Shown one piece after another: positions 21,301-32,940 of a DNA stretch of 64,000 nt. The notes under the pieces were generated by a model. The model ran no database searches. It was not told where the DNA came from and saw only the letters and a program-made list of their open reading frames with translations. The stretch covers positions 162,971-226,970 of the forward strand of contig WBZZ01002344.1 of NCBI GenBank assembly GCA_019918135.1, read 5' to 3'. The position numbers and the translations under genes were made by a program. Source of the stretch: Paulinella micropora. Taxonomy: Eukaryota; Cercozoa; Imbricatea; Euglyphida; Paulinellidae. Position 1 is the first letter of the stretch. Every line of letters starts with the position of its first letter.

Positions 21301-22765
21301 ATAACGGCTAGCGGAGGATTAACAGGAACTACATTAACGGCTAGCGGATTGATAACTGCTAATGCGGGGCTTGATATGAAAAGTCAGATTTTATCAAATA
21401 GCCACTCCATCGGCTTCAACAGACGGGGCGAACAAAACTTATGTAGATACATTAGACGGGCAAAATGTGAAATTAACTGGAACTCAAACAATAGCAGGAA
21501 CAAAAGAATTTAGCGGAAAATTAGCAACTTCATTAGGCATCCCGTGTATAGTAGGTAGGAATTCAAAGGGAACAGGAGCGACAGAAGGCTTAGAATTGTA
21601 TGGAACAAGTGGTAATATAAATGGTCCGCACATTCAAGCATTTGTTCATGATTCCGTTTATCCCACATTCCAATTACTAAACTGGAGTCAAGACAACATT
21701 ACTTTAAATTTTGATAGTTATTACGATGGCGCGAACTGGAAATCAAGCGACCCAGGCTCAAACTTTCAAATAGCAAAAGGAAACGACAAACTCACATTTA
21801 ACTATAAAACAGGTGTAGCACTGGGAGGAAATATTGCTTGGTCTGAGGCGATGAACATAAACACTGCTGGACTATTAACAGCGAATGCTGGAATAAGCAC
21901 AACAACGGCGACGGCGAGTGGAGTGATAACCGCAAATGCTGGTATTAGTTCGGCTCAAAATATTGTAATAACTAACACAACATCTACACTTTTCTTTACA
22001 GACGGCACGACAACTACGTGCGGTGTAAAGTGGACGGATAGCAACCACTGCATATTTTGTAAGAGAAACTCAGATCAAATGTATATTAAAGAGTATGGCA
22101 ATATGTACTTTCAAACAACAGGTTCTACTACACGAGCACAAATAAATTCAGGTGGTCTTTATGTTCCTTCGGATAGTGCTACTACTTCGGTTCAAATAGG
22201 GATATCAAGAAATGCGGGTTTCGTGAATGAACCAATGATTTTGATAAGGTCTGGTAATAATGCTAGTAACCGCGGTTTCATTGGTCATAGTGGAACACAA
22301 CTTTATGTTTGGAATACTTCAAATACAAATGGCGAACCTTCGGGAGGTTATAATTATATGACCGTCGGAGGTGGATGGGGATACTCGTCGGACAGAAGAA
22401 TGAAAGCAGATATTAAGATATTAGAATGCGGGGATTGTTGGGAAAAATTAATGAAACTAAATTGTTGCTCATATTATTGGAAAACAGATGAGAAGAAAGA
22501 AAAAAAGAATTGTGCTTTTATTGCGGATGAAGTTAAAAAAATTTTCCCTGAGTTTGTTGAAACTACGAAAATGAAAATAGGTGATGAGGAAAATATTGAA
22601 GGAATAGAATATACGAATTTTATACCGATATTGGTCAGTGCTTTTCAACACATGGCGGAAAAGATGGTTAATTTAGAAAAAAAAATTCTACTTAATATAG
22701 TACAAGACCAAACCAATCAAATAGCAGAAATAAGAGCGGTTTTATTTCCACCTAATGCCTCCTAG
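18334..22765 (+). pseudogene. Tail-fibre-like gene with S74 domain, copy 1 (nonsense plus frameshift)
   Basis: Same gene as 27907-32338. Copy 1 alone has TCA to TAA at 19312-19314, cutting the N-terminal 326 residues from the rest. Like all copies it also changes frame near 21390-21410. Copy-specific substitutions include Ser/Arg near 19261 and Phe/Ile near 20281. The C-terminal 432-codon part (from 21467) carries the S74-type motif S-S-D-R-R-M-K at about 22385-22405. Confidence 0.85.
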
Positions 22766-23110
22766 ATTACATCCACCACCGCCTATTATTGATATGGCGG
22801 ATGGCGAACTAACACCAGAATTAAAGTCTCGTGTTTTGGACATTTCGTTGAAGAACGAGGAACGGAAGCAGGAGCATGAATACACCGATAATTGGGACTG
22901 CTGTTGTATGACAAAAAAACAGATAGCAGATTAATAAAATATTTATTCCAAATAGCAATCATAATAGCAATAATCGCATTGGCGATCGTAAAACTTTCTA
23001 ACCATAATCTTGATTGTAATCAAACTAATGTGTATGTGGGGCTCATTTCGTTGATGGTAGGAATAGTGCTTCCAAGCCCATCTTCAAGTTCTGGGGGTGG
23101 TAAGAAGTAA
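22755..23110 (+). pseudogene. Two-segment membrane protein, probably frameshifted (copy 1)
   Basis: The ATG at 22755 (overlapping the fibre stop) opens 59 codons: a Pro-rich start, then K-N-E-E-R-K-Q-E-H-E and C-C-C-M-T-K-K-Q. A second frame from about 22892 to 23110 gives a hydrophobic segment (I-A-I-I-I-A-I-I-A-L-A-I), a short loop with D-C-N-Q, a second hydrophobic segment (V-G-L-I-S-L-M-V-G-I-V-L) and a Ser/Gly/Lys tail. The two frames overlap around 22892-22934 and read best as one membrane protein with a single-base shift. Identical in all copies. Role unknown; perhaps an inner-membrane or virion protein. Confidence 0.5.
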
Positions 23111-23142
23111 ATTCAAATAATATAAACTATGTATATAATATA

Positions 23143-23367
23143 ATGAAGTATTGTGTGTCGTGTAAAATCTTCTATCCTCCCATATTTTTTATAGGTAAAA
23201 AATGGAAAATGTGTAAAGAATGTGATTCCTGTCGTAAAAAAAAGAATGTTAATAATGAAATATGTGTCCATATGAATAAACAGAAATATTGTTTGCTGTG
23301 TATAGTATCGGAAAAAAAACCAGAGCCGATTGCTCATTCTGAACCTTGGATGGAGTGGTTGAATTAA
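23143..23367 (+). CDS. Small Cys-rich zinc-binding protein (copy 1)
   Basis: 74 residues from an ATG preceded by TATATAATATA. Cys pairs C-V-S-C, C-K-E-C, D-S-C and C-L-L-C suggest two zinc sites. The stop overlaps that of the convergent gene 23364-23621 within TTAA. Function unknown; unchanged in the other copies. Confidence 0.6.
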   Translation: MKYCVSCKIFYPPIFFIGKKWKMCKECDSCRKKKNVNNEICVHMNKQKYCLLCIVSEKKPEPIAHSEPWMEWLN

Positions 23368-23621
23368 ATATCATTACATTCGTTTAATAATACTTTATAC
23401 CAAGAATTGTCGCTATTACAAAATAACTTAATACTATCGTAAATAGAACGACAATCATTATTTCCATTGTTAATATACACACACGGAAACGAAGTATTCA
23501 GACCCGATTGAATACAATAAGTACAATTTTCTTTTTTCTTACTGAATTCCCGATTTAGAATATAAAAGTCGCAGGCTGTCCGACCTAACACAGAGCACAC
23601 GAATAGCAATATCAATAACAT
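23364..23621 (-). CDS. Small secreted-type Cys-rich protein (copy 1)
   Basis: 85 residues. The N-terminus M-L-L-I-L-L-F-V-C-S-V-L-G is a plausible signal peptide or membrane anchor. The rest has six Cys (including C-T-Y-C) and N-x-S/T sites, as in an extracellular disulphide-bonded protein. Upstream is TATAATATAT. No family recognised. Unchanged in the other copies. Confidence 0.5.
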   Translation of the reverse strand: MLLILLFVCSVLGRTACDFYILNREFSKKKENCTYCIQSGLNTSFPCVYINNGNNDCRSIYDSIKLFCNSDNSWYKVLLNECNDI

Positions 23622-23640
23622 ATATTATAATATCTATAAT

Positions 23641-24133
23641 TTACCAAAGTAAGTTCCAAGCCCAGAATGATGCTTGATTTTTGTTTAAATATGCGGGCTT
23701 TCCATCCTTTGTTTTAATTGCTTGATGTCTGGCACGATAACTTTCCCGTCTGTCTTCGTCTTGATGTTTGGTATAATCAGAATAACCAGATGCTCCAAAG
23801 TTGATACGACGGCCGTTGTAGATTACATAATACTTTTTTCCTTTCACTTTACTCTCGCCGAAGTCTGTCGCTCCTAATGACGAGGCTTTCTCTCTTAGTC
23901 CTATTATATATTTAGCCCGCTTTACCTTCCTCTTTAATTATATTATTATAAATCGCTTCTCGTTGCCTATTTGATAGCGGTAATCTATAAAGGATATTTT
24001 GAGGTTTTCTGAAAATGTTGGGGTTTCTATTCACTAAGTTCTGAGTGATACGGATTTGGTCAATTTCCTTCCCTAGCCGTTCTAGTTCCTCCAGTTGCTC
24101 CTCGTCTTTGGTTTTTTCCTTTTTATTTTCCAT
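23641..24133 (-). pseudogene. DUF5754-like protein, one frameshift (copy 1)
   Basis: The N-terminal frame (24133-23912) starts M-E-N-K-K-E-K and is charged and helical. Near 23925 the match moves to the frame running to 23641, which holds Y-Y-V-I-Y-N-G-R-R-I-N-F-G-A-S-G-Y-S-D-Y, then R-R-E-S-Y-R-A-R-H and a final W-A-W-N-L-L-W. G-A-x-G-Y-S-D-(Y/F)-T ... R-x-x-Y-x-x-R-H ... L-W is typical of a small virus protein family in algal NCLDVs and PLVs (DUF5754, from memory). The shift is shared by all copies, so it predates the duplication. Role unknown. Confidence 0.65.
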
Positions 24134-24157
24134 CCTATATTATAGCAGATATAAAAA

Positions 24158-26004
24158 ATGTCGTTTAAAAAAAAAATGGATTGATTATTACAATCAAGCC
24201 AGAAGAGAACATAAGGGTCAGTCCAAATAATTTATTACGGCAAAGGCCAATGAATTAAAGAGGGCAGATAGAATATTAGATGCTCTAGATTACAAAGGAA
24301 CAGACATGATCCAACGATAGAAAAATTAAGGGACAAGATTGAAACATTGAACCAGAATTTAGTATCAAAAAAATACTACAATATGAATTTGAATGAATTA
24401 AAGGAACATCTCAGAGATGAAATGGACATTGAAGAATTTGAAGCAAAATATGGTAGTGCTTCCATAGAAGAACAAGTCAATAGACTCGCCATTAAAGCAA
24501 GTGGTATTGATAGGTGGAATATTGAGTTTATGAATAGAGATATTGAGCAAATGAATAGAGATATACAGCGATTAACGAACCTTTGGGGATATACCGAAGA
24601 AGAAAAGAAAACACTTGTTAAACTTACTCGTAAGGGGCTAACATATTTATTGGAAAAATGTAGAAATGAAATAAAAGTAGTAGCGAAGAGGGAAAACAAA
24701 CAATGGCAGGCACGGGATTTAAAGGAATGGGAACAAAACAGATTAGAATATGAACAGAAAAACCCAGAGAATGCTTTGATTGAAGCAAAGATAGGGGAGG
24801 AACACAAAACACTTATGCCAAGATTAACAGGTAATCAGAGAGATACGGCAAGACTTGTAGAAGCAATTATTAAAAGTATTCAAGATGTAATTATGAGTCC
24901 TAGATTAAGTAGAATACTGGATACCGCTACAAGGCTTGGTCGTTATACTGTGAGCAGATTAGTATGGAATCGCTTATTAACTATTACTGCTAATCATCCT
25001 CAAATCCGTGCTAGGACTGTCGCGGTGATGGGAAGACCTGGTGCGGAGTCATTCAGAAGGGCATTAGAAGCATTAGCAAGAAATGAAGCACCAGCAGAGT
25101 TACCTCCGCCTAACCCTCGTTTAATGGCAGTGGGACAACAAAGAATTGGCGATTATGTGTTTTGGGATATGTTAAGAAGAGTAGGCATACAAGCATCAAC
25201 ATTGTTCGCATGGAATACATTTAAAGGAAGTGTTGAAACTATATCAGCGGTTGCTTTTTGGGAATTTCTAAAGCACACATATAACATATGGACTGCTCAA
25301 CCAGATGCTATTATTAAATTGGAAGAAGAACGATTTCATACCGATGGAAGTAATTATAATGGCCCAGCTACACTAGTAGAAAGTCGCCTCCAATTAGAAG
25401 ATAGGACTCGTGGTAAGTTTCCTTACATTTTACCAGCAGACACTTTGGATTTGATTGCTTTTGAACATGATCTATTGTATGCTACTGGTGATAAAAATGT
25501 CCAAAACTTCGCCGACCAACGATACTTTGAAAGAGTTACTAATATAACAGAGTATTTAACAAGTAATGGATTGGCGAGTGAGGAAGTTGCTAAAACTATT
25601 TCTGACAATTACAATTCAATGCTTTCAAAAGCAGATGTATCTAAAATGGCATTACAAGCACAGGGGCGGGCTCGTAGTGGAGTGTCATACTTAGATGCGA
25701 TGAAATTCTGGAAAACTATTAAATTAACACCTCCAGATGCGAAATACGATGCTTTTATATACAATGTAGATCAAACATTAAATTCTATGATTGGGGTTAT
25801 GAATAATGTGGGCGGTTTGACAAGGATGCGACATTTAAAGTAAATAAAATAGCCGATCCTGCTACATTTAGCAAACAATATGAAAAATTGGTAAATTCGT
25901 TTAATCAAATGGTAAAGTCACAAGAAAAAGCGGATGGTGTGAAAGGATATTCTCTTATCACACCAGCAAATGAAACTACAATTAATAATTTTATAGAAAA
26001 ATAA
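24158..26004 (+). pseudogene. Virion-type protein with phospholipase A2 domain (copy 1)
   Basis: The ATG at 24158 follows TATATTATAG. The N-terminus passes a frame shift at an A-run (near 24170), an in-frame TAA at 24228-24230 and another shift near 24312, then a 498-codon open frame (to 25843). A further shift near 25825 leads to a tail ending at TAA 26002-26004. In the long frame, N-Y-N-G-P-A (Tyr337 numbered from 24347) and, 36 residues later, E-H-D-L-L-Y (His374) followed by A-D-Q-R match the Ca-binding loop and the His-Asp catalytic pair of the phospholipase A2 domain used by parvovirus-type capsids. The rest is helical and charged. It may breach host membranes during entry; this is inference. 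Breaks are shared by all copies. Confidence 0.65.
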
Positions 26005-26009
26005 ATACA

Positions 26010-26400
26010 ATGAATAAAAAAAATACTTCAGCAGATATAGAGAAGGAAATAATTGTTGAGGTTAAGCCCACACTAAATCAAACAGAAATGGTAGTAGCAC
26101 CTATGGATCCAATCGGACTCGGTAATAACTTGGATATACTTCAAGATAAGACATCCCAAGTAAGGCACTTAAAGGGTTTTGTTAATATGCTAAAAAATAA
26201 AACTGGAAAGAAAATATCTTTGACATTGTCAGATTATGACAATCCTATTAGTGGATGGGAAAAGGCCATAAGACAAGCATTAAACAAAGGGGCTTAGACT
26301 AAGTAAGTCAGATATAGCAGAGGTAGATGATGTATTAGATAAGAGAATTTATGAAGAAGTGAGGGGTAAATTGACACCAGAACAAATGAAGCAATTAGAA
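26010..26400 (+). pseudogene. 5' fragment of Pro-rich virion gene (copy 1 junction)
   Basis: The first 95 codons, a frame shift near 26290, then about 35 codons of the second frame until the block junction at 26401, where the sequence jumps into the helicase 3' end. The complete version is at 45157-46302. Confidence 0.8.
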
Positions 26401-26570
26401 GAGGGTGTAAGGATTAGATACATAGATTTACCAACCTTAGAAGAATGTAAAAATCAATGGAAGGTTATTTACGGCGATAATGAATGGACTTTTGACGACG
26501 ACGGCGACGACGACGACGGCGATGAATAAATAATATAGAACAGTTTTGTTTTGTTATGCTTATATATAAC

Positions 26571-27235
26571 ATGTCAACCAAAAAAGATTATCTGAGCCAA
26601 ATAGAAAAATGGACTCATCTGAGTAGTGATATTAAACTACCAACAAGCAAATCACTTAAACCTGGTATCGTCGCATTTTACGAAAAATACCGACCCGAAC
26701 AAAATCTACAGAGTGACAATGTTGAAGTTGTATTACCTTCTTCCGATACGATGAAAAAATTCTTTGATAATGAACCAGAAACAACAGAAGAATTTACACC
26801 CTTTCAAGAAAGTGATTTGAAGGAAACTGGTATTACTGAAATTAAAACTAATGTAGGAGAAGAACTGGCGAAAAAAGAATTGCTAGTTTTAGAAGTAAAA
26901 GAGGAGTCCGCACCAGTTAGGGAGAAGAAAACACCTATTAAAGCAAAGCGAAATCCGCCGAGAGCGGGTATAGTTGCTATGAAATAATAACGGCACATTT
27001 GAAAGTATCAAAAGAACCGTTTAATTTCTTGTATATGAAAGTGGAAGACCGCACCATATTACAGGAGGATATGAAGAAATGGCACGAGAGTAGATATGCT
27101 CACATACCACCAGACCAACGACCTATTTTTAAATATGGCAAGTTAGATTATAAGACATTTTTCCGCGATGTCTTATCTCAGCACGAAGGGAAACTAACAA
27201 CACTAAAAGATATGTATGACAGGTTTCATATGTAA
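26571..27235 (+). pseudogene. Hypothetical provirus protein, frameshifted (copy 2)
   Basis: Copy of 8305-8970. One C is missing in CCGCC(C)GAGAG near 26960, splitting the frame into 138 and 78 codons. Copies 1 and 3 are intact, so the loss is recent or a read error. Confidence 0.75.
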
Positions 27236-27856
27236 TCAGCAGTCAGTGCTATATCTCTCATCACATCAATATTAAAATATGATGGTTTAAAGGATACATA
27301 ATCGGCTGATGCCGTTTTGTAATATACTTCCAATGTTATTGGAGCATCTGTCGCATATGTCAATAAAACCTCATTGGTTGTATTTCCAGAAATTCGTATT
27401 GTTGTATTATTGGTGGTGTCCGCGGGGATTGGGCAAGTCATCGACCATATCATTTTCATTTGGACTCCGTATCTTTGAATTAGCCATACACAATCAAAAG
27501 ACTTATACTCAATGGCGGTTGTATAATTTAGCACTTCACTATAAAAATCATCAACATTTGTTCCGTCCGTTTTATGAAACCAGAACTGAAAGGTTCCAAT
27601 TCCAGACGGGGCGGGCAAATTTAAAGACCCACGAAAAGCAACTTTAATAAAGTAACCATAACCTAAATTGGATATCGTTTTTGCTACCATATCCGCCACT
27701 ACAAAGAGTAGTGAATGTTGAACTTTCCATCCACAATCTAAGATCAATACCAACATAAGCATTTTGAATGTTTCTTGTTAATGTAGGAGTAGCAGTAACG
27801 GCGATAGTTTTAGTATCAATAGACTGCTGTTCCTGTGATCGTCCAAATATATTCAT
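27226..27856 (-). pseudogene. Fibre-type protein (MNIFG family), frameshifted (copy 2)
   Basis: Starts at the ATG at 27856, with the empty GTAG transposon target near 27790. An extra T in the run near 27680 splits it into a 70-codon 5' frame and a 3' frame to 27226. Same break in copy 3, not in copy 1. Confidence 0.65.
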
Positions 27857-27906
27857 TTTTTAAGACTAAATATACATTCTACAATATAAAATAATATAAT
27901 TAAAAT

Positions 27907-30900
27907 ATGAACCATTTAGGAAATCCATGGACTTATCATTTTTACGGCTCTGTCATAGTAGATGAGGATTTAGAAATTGATGGAGTGTTATATGGTGATC
28001 ATATTGAAGCAAACTCAATACAAGCAAGGACTGATGACATATCAATATCCTCGCGAAATAACAACTCTTCCTTGTTGATATCTGATACTGGTTATGTCTC
28101 AATTAATAATGAATACGATCTACCAATAGCGGACGGCACGGCGAACCAAGTATTAAAAACAGATGAGTTAGGCAATACTTCATTTGCTACATTAAATTCA
28201 AGTTATATAAGCGACTTTGAATTAGATAAATTAACGGATGTATTAATAACAGGCACACCATCTAATAATCAACTGCTCATTTATAGCACTGGACAATGGA
28301 GAAATGTGGCATCGCCTTTTCTGAGATTAGATGGTCTCGCCATGATGATAGGAGATTTAAATATGGGAGGTCTTAGTATTGTAAATGTAAATCTCGTTGA
28401 TGGTATTGATGTTTCCGTCCTTGATGCTTCTGTGGTTAAACTCGCTGGCAACCAAACCATAGCGGGAACTAAGATATTCAGTAATATAATAAATGCGAGT
28501 GCTGGCATTGATATGAAAAGTCAAAGCATAACGAATGTTAATCTGGTTGATGGTGTTGATATTTCCACCCTTGACACTTCGGTGGTTAAATTAACAGGAG
28601 ACCAAACCATAGCAGGGAATAAAATATTCACTACTTATTTGGGTATAAAGGATTCAAATCCATTAAATACAGGGAAGTTATTCTTCAGTTATAACAATAA
28701 TAGTGGTGCTATTTATTCGTCGGAGGCAGATGGAACAATAGGACATCCATTGAATATTGTCGGTTCGTCCATAGTCCTCGCTTCTACCTTGGGGAGTGGA
28801 ATAACATTGACTGGCAATGTTTTAAATTTTAACAGGACGACAGCAATCAGCGGACTTCCAGCACCATTCTATGACGGCGATGCTTCAACAAAAGCATATA
28901 CTGATACGAAACTGGCAAAGGACGGCACAACGGCTATGACGGGCAGTTTAAATATGGGAGGATTTGCGATTACAAATGTTGGTAATGTTGATGGCGTTGA
29001 TGTTTCCGTTCTTGACACTTCGGTGGTTAAATTAACAACCGACCAAACCACAGCAGGGACAAAGACATTTAATAACCAAATTTCAATGGGCACTAACCTT
29101 GTTCCAACATTAGCAGACCATGTATTAAATAAAAAATATGTTGATGATAATTGTGTGAAATTAACAACAGACCAAACCATAGCAGGGACTAAAACATTTA
29201 ATAATCAGATTTCAATGGGAACAAACTTAATTCCAACACTAGCAGACCATGTAGCGAATAAAAAATGTGTTGACGATAATTGTGTGAAATTAACAACAGA
29301 CCAAACAATCGGAGGTAATAAAACATTTAGAGATAAAATAACGACATCACTAATATCAACAATAAGCAGACCGATAATTATAGGAAACACGACAAAAGGC
29401 ACAGGGACGAGAGGAGGCTTAGAATTATACGGAACGGCAAGCAATATCGGAGGGGCACATTTACAAGCAATAACAACGGCGGATGCTTACCCCACATTTC
29501 AATTATTGAACTGGTCGCACGATAATGTAAGTTTAGTTTTTGATAGTTATTTTGACGGGACGAACTGGAAATCAAGCCATAGCGGGTCAAACTTTTTAAT
29601 ACAGAAAGGAGGTAATAAACTCGTTTTTAATTATAAATCAGGAATAACGGCAGGAAACAATATAACATGGTCTGAGGCGATGAATATAAGCACAGCAGGA
29701 TTACTAACGGCAAATGCGGGAGTATCAACGACTACATTAACAACAAGCGATAATGTAGTAGTAGGAACGGGTAAAAAAATATTTATAGACAGAGGTGCGA
29801 CAGCAAACAATAAATTAGTTTTGTTTGATGGAGGAACAGGATCAACAACTTCTATTAGTGGGCTCGGTATCGCCAACTCTATATTCATATACAATACTTC
29901 AACAGGAGATAGCCACGTTTTTTATGATGCTATGACAGAATTATTTAGAATTAACAGCACAGCGATTACGGCGACAAAATCAATAATAGCAAATGGAGGT
30001 TTAAATATGAATAGTCAAAGGATTACAAATGTAAATCAACTAAATGGAAGGACTGTTTCAACTCTATTTAGCGAACACGATGCGAACAAGGCTAAAATAT
30101 CAGCAGACGGCTCAATAGACACACATAGCGATGTTATCATATCAAATCCACAAAACGGCCAATTATTAACATACAACGGCACAAACTGGGTGAATTCCAC
30201 TGGGTCATTGGCTTTTCTTGCTTTATCAGGTGGAACAATGACGGGAGATGTAAAATATGGGGCTTCTGCTTTTACTTTATACACCGCCCCGCAGACTATG
30301 ACCACCAACAATTCTGGAGGGTTTGTTGCTTCTGCTTCTAATGAATACAATCCAGCATATTATGCTTTTAATTCCGACCAGAATGATTATTGGAGCACTG
30401 CTATATACTACAACGACACAACAGGAGTTTATAATAGAACCCCCGCAACCACGAATACTTGGGGAGGAACAGCATACACAGGCGAATATATAAAAATAGA
30501 TTTAGGAGCAATATACAAGATAAAAAATTATTATGTCAGGTCTTCGTCTGCTAATTACATTGAAACAACACCGAGCATTTGGTATGTAGGAGTAAGCACT
30601 GACAACGCGACTTACACCTTATGGGACAGCAGGAGTGGAGAGGCTTGGGCTTCACAAACAACTAAAACATATACACCCGCTTCAAATGCTACTGCTAGAT
30701 ATATTATATTTGTAGTGAATAAGACGGGAAGCGGTGGAACTTCATTTAGAAGTCAGCCACGTATAGCAAGTTTGTATTTTGATTATGAGACTTTTAATTA
30801 TGACATAACGAATGTTAGAAATATGACAGGCTATTCAATAACAACAAGCGGAGCCATAACGGCTAGCGGATTGATAACGGCTAGCGGAGGATTAACAGGA

Positions 30901-32338
30901 ACTACATTAACGGCTAGCGGATTGATAACTGCTAATGCGGGGCTTGATATGAAAAGTCAGATTTTATCAAATAGCCACTCCATCGGCTTCAACAGACGGG
31001 GCGAACAAAACTTATGTAGATACATTAGACGGGCAAAATGTGAAATTAACTGGAACTCAAACAATAGCAGGAACAAAAGAATTTAGCGGAAAATTAGCAA
31101 CTTCATTAGGCATCCCGTGTATAGTAGGTAGGAATTCAAAGGGAACAGGAGCGACAGAAGGCTTAGAATTGTATGGAACAAGTGGTAATATAAATGGTCC
31201 GCACATTCAAGCATTTGTTCATGATTCCGTTTATCCCACATTCCAATTACTAAACTGGAGTCAAGACAACATTACTTTAAATTTTGATAGTTATTACGAT
31301 GGCGCGAACTGGAAATCAAGCGACCCAGGCTCAAACTTTCAAATAGCAAAAGGAAACGACAAACTCACATTTAACTATAAAACAGGTGTAGCACTGGGAG
31401 GAAATATTGCTTGGTCTGAGGCGATGAACATAAACACTGCTGGACTATTAACAGCGAATGCTGGAATAAGCACAACAACGGCGACGGCGAGTGGAGTGAT
31501 AACCGCAAATGCTGGTATTAGTTCGGCTCAAAATATTGTAATAACTAACACAACATCTACACTTTTCTTTACAGACGGCACGACAACTACGTGCGGTGTA
31601 AAGTGGACGGATAGCAACCACTGCATATTTTGTAAGAGAAACTCAGATCAAATGTATATTAAAGAGTATGGCAATATGTACTTTCAAACAACAGGTTCTA
31701 CTACACGAGCACAAATAAATTCAGGTGGTCTTTATGTTCCTTCGGATAGTGCTACTACTTCGGTTCAAATAGGGATATCAAGAAATGCGGGTTTCGTGAA
31801 TGAACCAATGATTTTGATAAGGTCTGGTAATAATGCTAGTAACCGCGGTTTCATTGGTCATAGTGGAACACAACTTTATGTTTGGAATACTTCAAATACA
31901 AATGGCGAACCTTCGGGAGGTTATAATTATATGACCGTCGGAGGTGGATGGGGATACTCGTCGGACAGAAGAATGAAAGCAGATATTAAGATATTAGAAT
32001 GCGGGGATTGTTGGGAAAAATTAATGAAACTAAATTGTTGCTCATATTATTGGAAAACAGATGAGAAGAAAGAAAAAAAGAATTGTGCTTTTATTGCGGA
32101 TGAAGTTAAAAAAATTTTCCCTGAGTTTGTTGAAACTACGAAAATGAAAATAGGTGATGAGGAAAATATTGAAGGAATAGAATATACGAATTTTATACCG
32201 ATATTGGTCAGTGCTTTTCAACACATGGCGGAAAAGATGGTTAATTTAGAAAAAAAAATTCTACTTAATATAGTACAAGACCAAACCAATCAAATAGCAG
32301 AAATAAGAGCGGTTTTATTTCCACCTAATGCCTCCTAG
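27907..32338 (+). CDS. Tail-fibre-like protein with discoidin-like and Peptidase_S74 domains (copy 2)
   Basis: A 1059-codon frame (27907-31086), then a 432-codon frame (31040-32338); the join near 30965-30990 looks like a one-base loss, because the second frame upstream of its first ATG reads T-D-G-A-N-K-T-Y-V-D, a typical tail-fibre motif. N-terminal repeats of V-D-G-(V/I)-D-(I/V)-S-x-L-D ... V-V-K-L-T-x-D-Q-T-I-A-G recur several times. A domain around residues 790-960 (F-V-A-S-A-S-N-E-Y-N-P, Y-I-K-I-D-L-G-A-I-Y-K-I, W-Y-V-G-V-S-T-D) resembles F5/8 type C or discoidin folds and may bind glycans. The end has S-S-D-R-R-M-K and F-I-A-D-E-V-K-K-I-F-P-E, the self-cleaving chaperone domain of phage and giant-virus fibres. 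It probably forms trimeric receptor-binding fibres. Confidence 0.82.
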
Positions 32339-32683
32339 ATTACATCCACCACCGCCTATTATTGATATGGCGGATGGCGAACTAACACCAGAATTAAAGT
32401 CTCGTGTTTTGGACATTTCGTTGAAGAACGAGGAACGGAAGCAGGAGCATGAATACACCGATAATTGGGACTGCTGTTGTATGACAAAAAAACAGATAGC
32501 AGATTAATAAAATATTTATTCCAAATAGCAATCATAATAGCAATAATCGCATTGGCGATCGTAAAACTTTCTAACCATAATCTTGATTGTAATCAAACTA
32601 ATGTGTATGTGGGGCTCATTTCGTTGATGGTAGGAATAGTGCTTCCAAGCCCATCTTCAAGTTCTGGGGGTGGTAAGAAGTAA
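32328..32683 (+). pseudogene. Membrane protein, probably frameshifted (copy 2)
   Basis: Identical to 22755-23110: a 59-codon first frame (32328-32507) and a second frame with two hydrophobic segments (to 32683). Confidence 0.5.
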
Positions 32684-32715
32684 ATTCAAATAATATAAAC
32701 TATGTATATAATATA

Positions 32716-32940
32716 ATGAAGTATTGTGTGTCGTGTAAAATCTTCTATCCTCCCATATTTTTTATAGGTAAAAAATGGAAAATGTGTAAAGAATGTGATT
32801 CCTGTCGTAAAAAAAAGAATGTTAATAATGAAATATGTGTCCATATGAATAAACAGAAATATTGTTTGCTGTGTATAGTATCGGAAAAAAAACCAGAGCC
32901 GATTGCTCATTCTGAACCTTGGATGGAGTGGTTGAATTAA
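32716..32940 (+). CDS. Small Cys-rich zinc-binding protein (copy 2)
   Basis: Same 74-residue protein as 23143-23367, with the same TATA-like leader. Confidence 0.6.
   Translation: MKYCVSCKIFYPPIFFIGKKWKMCKECDSCRKKKNVNNEICVHMNKQKYCLLCIVSEKKPEPIAHSEPWMEWLN

Larger units (their letters stand above)
8135..26400. repeat. Tandem provirus block, copy 1 (with transposon)
   Basis: First of three direct copies of a 9574-bp block. It starts at GAGGGTG inside the helicase 3' end and ends inside the 26010 gene. Its length of 18266 equals 9574 plus the 8690-bp transposon and 4-bp target duplication, minus two single-base deletions (in T-runs near 9412 and 18285). It differs from copies 2 and 3 at several shared positions (for example near 8531, 9466, 18711, 19261, 19313, 20281). 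Confidence 0.95.

Noticed and set aside
18334-22765. Phage contamination suggested by tail-fibre and S74 motifs
   Set aside because: The gene is embedded in provirus sequence with PLV capsid and ATPase, and one copy of the block is split by an intron-bearing transposon; no phage structural genes are present.
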